In this document: positions 5,009-6,361 of the stretch, in pieces
Layout: the number at the start of each line of letters is the position of its first letter
How positions within the stretch are numbered: position 1 is the first letter of the stretch
NCBI GenBank assembly: GCA_964540445.1
Contig: CAZIMF010000052.1
Span: forward strand, 1 to 6,361
Reading direction: 5' to 3'
From: JALQXV01 sp964540445
Lineage (GTDB): Bacteria > Patescibacteriota > Saccharimonadia > Saccharimonadales > 2-12-FULL-41-12
DNA: 6,361 nucleotides
Notes under the pieces: model-generated
Seen by the model: only the letters and a program-made list of their open reading frames with translations
Databases searched by the model: none
Told to the model about the DNA's origin: nothing
Program-made: the position numbers and the translations under genes

Positions 5009-5890
5009 ATGAACGCAGCACTTGACCCCGGAGTATATGTGGTTGCCGTCTCGGGCGGCATTGATTCGGTTGTGCTGCTCACCTTGCTGCGCGGCAACCC
5101 GAGTTTGCAGCTCGTGGTGGCACACTTTGATCATGGTATTCGCAGTGACTCGGCCGAAGACACGGCTTTTGTGGCCGGGTTAGCTAAATTATATGAACTG
5201 GAATTTGTCGCAGGGTATGGACAGCTTGGTCCGGATGCTAGTGAAGATACTGCCCGTCGGCATCGATATGCGTTCTTGGAGGACGTCCGGGCTCGGCACG
5301 GGGCTGCAGCAATTGTGACGGCGCACCACCAGGATGATGTAATTGAAACCGCGTTGTTGAACATCGTTCGGGGTACCAGGCGTCGCGGATTGGTCTCGCT
5401 ACAATCCACTGATAGTATTAAGCGTCCGCTGCTTGGTGTGACTAAAGATGAAATTCGAGACTATGCTGTTTTGCACAAACTGGAGTGGGTCGAAGACAGT
5501 ACCAATTTAGAAATGAAATATGCCCGAAATCGAGTACGCGCCCAACTCTATAAACATTTGACGAATAAAAAACGCCACGAAATCGCAAAATTATTGCGCA
5601 AAATTGATGAATATAATTCTAAAATTGATAATCAAGTTAATGAAATTTTAATGAACTACGACAAAACCTTACCCAAAAGAATAATTACAACAACAGACGA
5701 AGTAGTAGCAGCTGAAATTATTGCCGAATGGCTTCGCCGCAATAAGGCTACCTTTGATAAAAAGGCCATCGAGCGGCTGTACTCAGGTATAAAAAACTTA
5801 CAAAATAGTTCCAAAATCGATGTTGATAAGCACTATTACTGTTTACTTAATAAACATGAAATTGTTCTTACCGAGCGGGAGTCTGTATAA
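5009..5890 (+). CDS. tilS: tRNA(Ile)-lysidine synthase, short form
   Basis: TilS converts cytidine 34 of the CAU-anticodon tRNA-Ile to lysidine with ATP and lysine, so that it reads AUA and is charged with Ile; the reaction is cytoplasmic and usually essential. The PP-loop ATPase signature SGGIDS is at residues 15-20. HFDHGIRSDSAED (39-51), TAHHQDDVIETALLNIVRG (104-122), KRPLL (138-142) and EDSTN...YARNRVR (162-177) are the characteristic TilS blocks in order. At 293 residues it is much shorter than the E. coli enzyme (about 430). The catalytic domain is followed by about 110 residues of Lys/Asn/Ile-rich sequence, and the terminal TilS_C domain appears absent. Base composition falls sharply within the gene: about 67% GC at 5041-5100 against about 22% at 5581-5640. 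The stop codon TAA forms part of the ftsH -10 hexamer. Confidence 0.95.
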   Translation: MNAALDPGVYVVAVSGGIDSVVLLTLLRGNPSLQLVVAHFDHGIRSDSAEDTAFVAGLAKLYELEFVAGYGQLGPDASEDTARRHRYAFLEDVRARHGAAAIVTAHHQDDVIETALLNIVRGTRRRGLVSLQSTDSIKRPLLGVTKDEIRDYAVLHKLEWVEDSTNLEMKYARNRVRAQLYKHLTNKKRHEIAKLLRKIDEYNSKIDNQVNEILMNYDKTLPKRIITTTDEVVAAEIIAEWLRRNKATFDKKAIERLYSGIKNLQNSSKIDVDKHYYCLLNKHEIVLTERESV

Positions 5891-5891
5891 T
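5862..5891 (+). promoter_or_regulatory. Sigma70-type promoter for ftsH within the end of tilS
   Basis: TTGTTC (5862-5867), an 18-nt spacer and a perfect TATAAT (5886-5891) make the best promoter in the window. The hexamer includes the tilS stop codon TAA (5888-5890). The ATG of ftsH follows 11 nt after the -10, so the leader would be only about 5 nt. Confidence 0.65.
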
Positions 5892-5902
5892 ATTTGTAGC
5901 CT

Positions 5903-6361
5903 ATGGATAAAAAACCGTTCAAGATCAGTCAGCAAGGTGGGGGTAACAAGCGAAAAAGAAACGTTAAGAATGCAGGTTTCGTTGCGCTATTGATGCTTTT
6001 TGGCCTAATTATCTTTACTGCTACCAGCAAACCGAGCACCCTAACCGATGCTCCATACTCAGATGTTATTAAACGCGCCAACAACGGCGAGATTGCCAAA
6101 ATCGAAATTGCTGGTGAACAGCTGAGCATTACTAAAAAGGGTGATAATAAACCAACCGAAAAATCCCGTAAAGAAGCTGGCTCTAGCATTTATGAACAAG
6201 GGCTAAAAACTGATGCTCCAGTGGCTGTTGATATTAAGCCCGAATCAAACAGCAGCGCCATTTGGACCAACATTGGCATTAGCTTGCTGCCGATTTTAAT
6301 CATCAGTGTCATTTTGTTTTACATGCTTAGAAGTGCTCAAGGGCAGGGCAACCAGGCGATG
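5903..6361 (+). CDS. ftsH: ATP-dependent zinc metalloprotease FtsH, N-terminal part, 3' truncated
   Basis: 153 codons are open to the right edge and cover the membrane anchor of FtsH, the AAA+ protease that degrades unfolded and short-lived membrane proteins. A basic cytoplasmic N-terminus (NKRKRNVKN) precedes helix 1 (about 24-41, GFVALLMLFGLIIFTAT). The extracytoplasmic FtsH_ext domain (about 50-115) has YSDVIKRANNGEIAKIEIAG, the usual strand. Helix 2 (about 122-142, NIGISLLPILIISVILFYM) runs into the Gly/Gln-rich linker RSAQGQGNQAM that precedes the AAA domain. The Walker motifs and HEXXH zinc site lie beyond the window, so the call rests on the anchor layout and on tilS-ftsH adjacency, which is common in bacteria. 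In many Firmicutes hpt separates the two genes; here it does not. There is no Shine-Dalgarno; the ATG lies 11 nt after TATAAT. Confidence 0.9.
   Translation, partial: MDKKPFKISQQGGGNKRKRNVKNAGFVALLMLFGLIIFTATSKPSTLTDAPYSDVIKRANNGEIAKIEIAGEQLSITKKGDNKPTEKSRKEAGSSIYEQGLKTDAPVAVDIKPESNSSAIWTNIGISLLPILIISVILFYMLRSAQGQGNQAM

Noticed and set aside
5555..5890. Frameshift or pseudogene in the C-terminal part of tilS
   Set aside because: The frame stays open and TilS catalytic blocks are intact before it. Short C-terminal regions occur in natural TilS, so only the composition change is reported.
1..6361. CRISPR array, insertion sequence, phage or defence system
   Set aside because: No regularly spaced repeats, transposase, integrase, terminal inverted repeats or defence-type domains were seen. 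The PLD protein alone is not evidence of a defence system.

Overview
The window looks like a chromosomal segment of a small-genome Patescibacteria (CPR) bacterium, most probably Saccharibacteria-like. This is a judgement from memory of the gene types: a shortened TilS directly followed by FtsH, a tandem pair of CNNM/CorC proteins, and several small unassigned membrane proteins. TGA is used as a stop (end of the first gene), so lineages that recode UGA are unlikely. G+C is middling by eye, with one sharp local drop inside tilS.

Layout. Positions 1-1521 (+) hold two overlapping CNNM/CorC-type genes. The first is the C-terminal half of a CBS plus CorC_HlyC protein cut by the window edge; the second is a complete CNNM-CBS protein without the CorC_HlyC tail. 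Positions 1518-3992 (-) hold three genes: a six-helix membrane protein (3447-3992), a phospholipase D/cardiolipin synthase-like protein (2214-3305) and a two-helix protein with a long Pro/Ser/Thr-rich tail (1518-2090). The last one meets the CNNM gene tail to tail and shares a CTAG stop palindrome with it. Positions 4007-4124 (-) hold a CAT-anticodon tRNA with encoded CCA, read as elongator Met, and its intrinsic terminator. From 4220 (+) come an unrecognised 238-aa protein, tilS and the start of ftsH. No intergenic gap exceeds 300 bases; the longest, 3306-3446, shows no gene.

Function. The genes suggest housekeeping and envelope work: divalent-cation transport (CNNM pair), phospholipid chemistry (PLD), tRNA-Ile lysidine modification (tilS) and membrane proteolysis (ftsH). 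There is no CRISPR array, mobile element or phage gene.

The most interesting signals are regulatory. Five genes that appear to start a transcript have a sigma70-like -10 hexamer only 6-11 nt before the start codon and no Shine-Dalgarno. The one clear operon-internal gene has a good Shine-Dalgarno. This suggests leaderless or near-leaderless mRNAs. The 238-aa gene also carries a textbook intrinsic terminator inside its first 25 codons, preceded by a 17-codon ORF with its own GGAGG, which resembles an attenuator.
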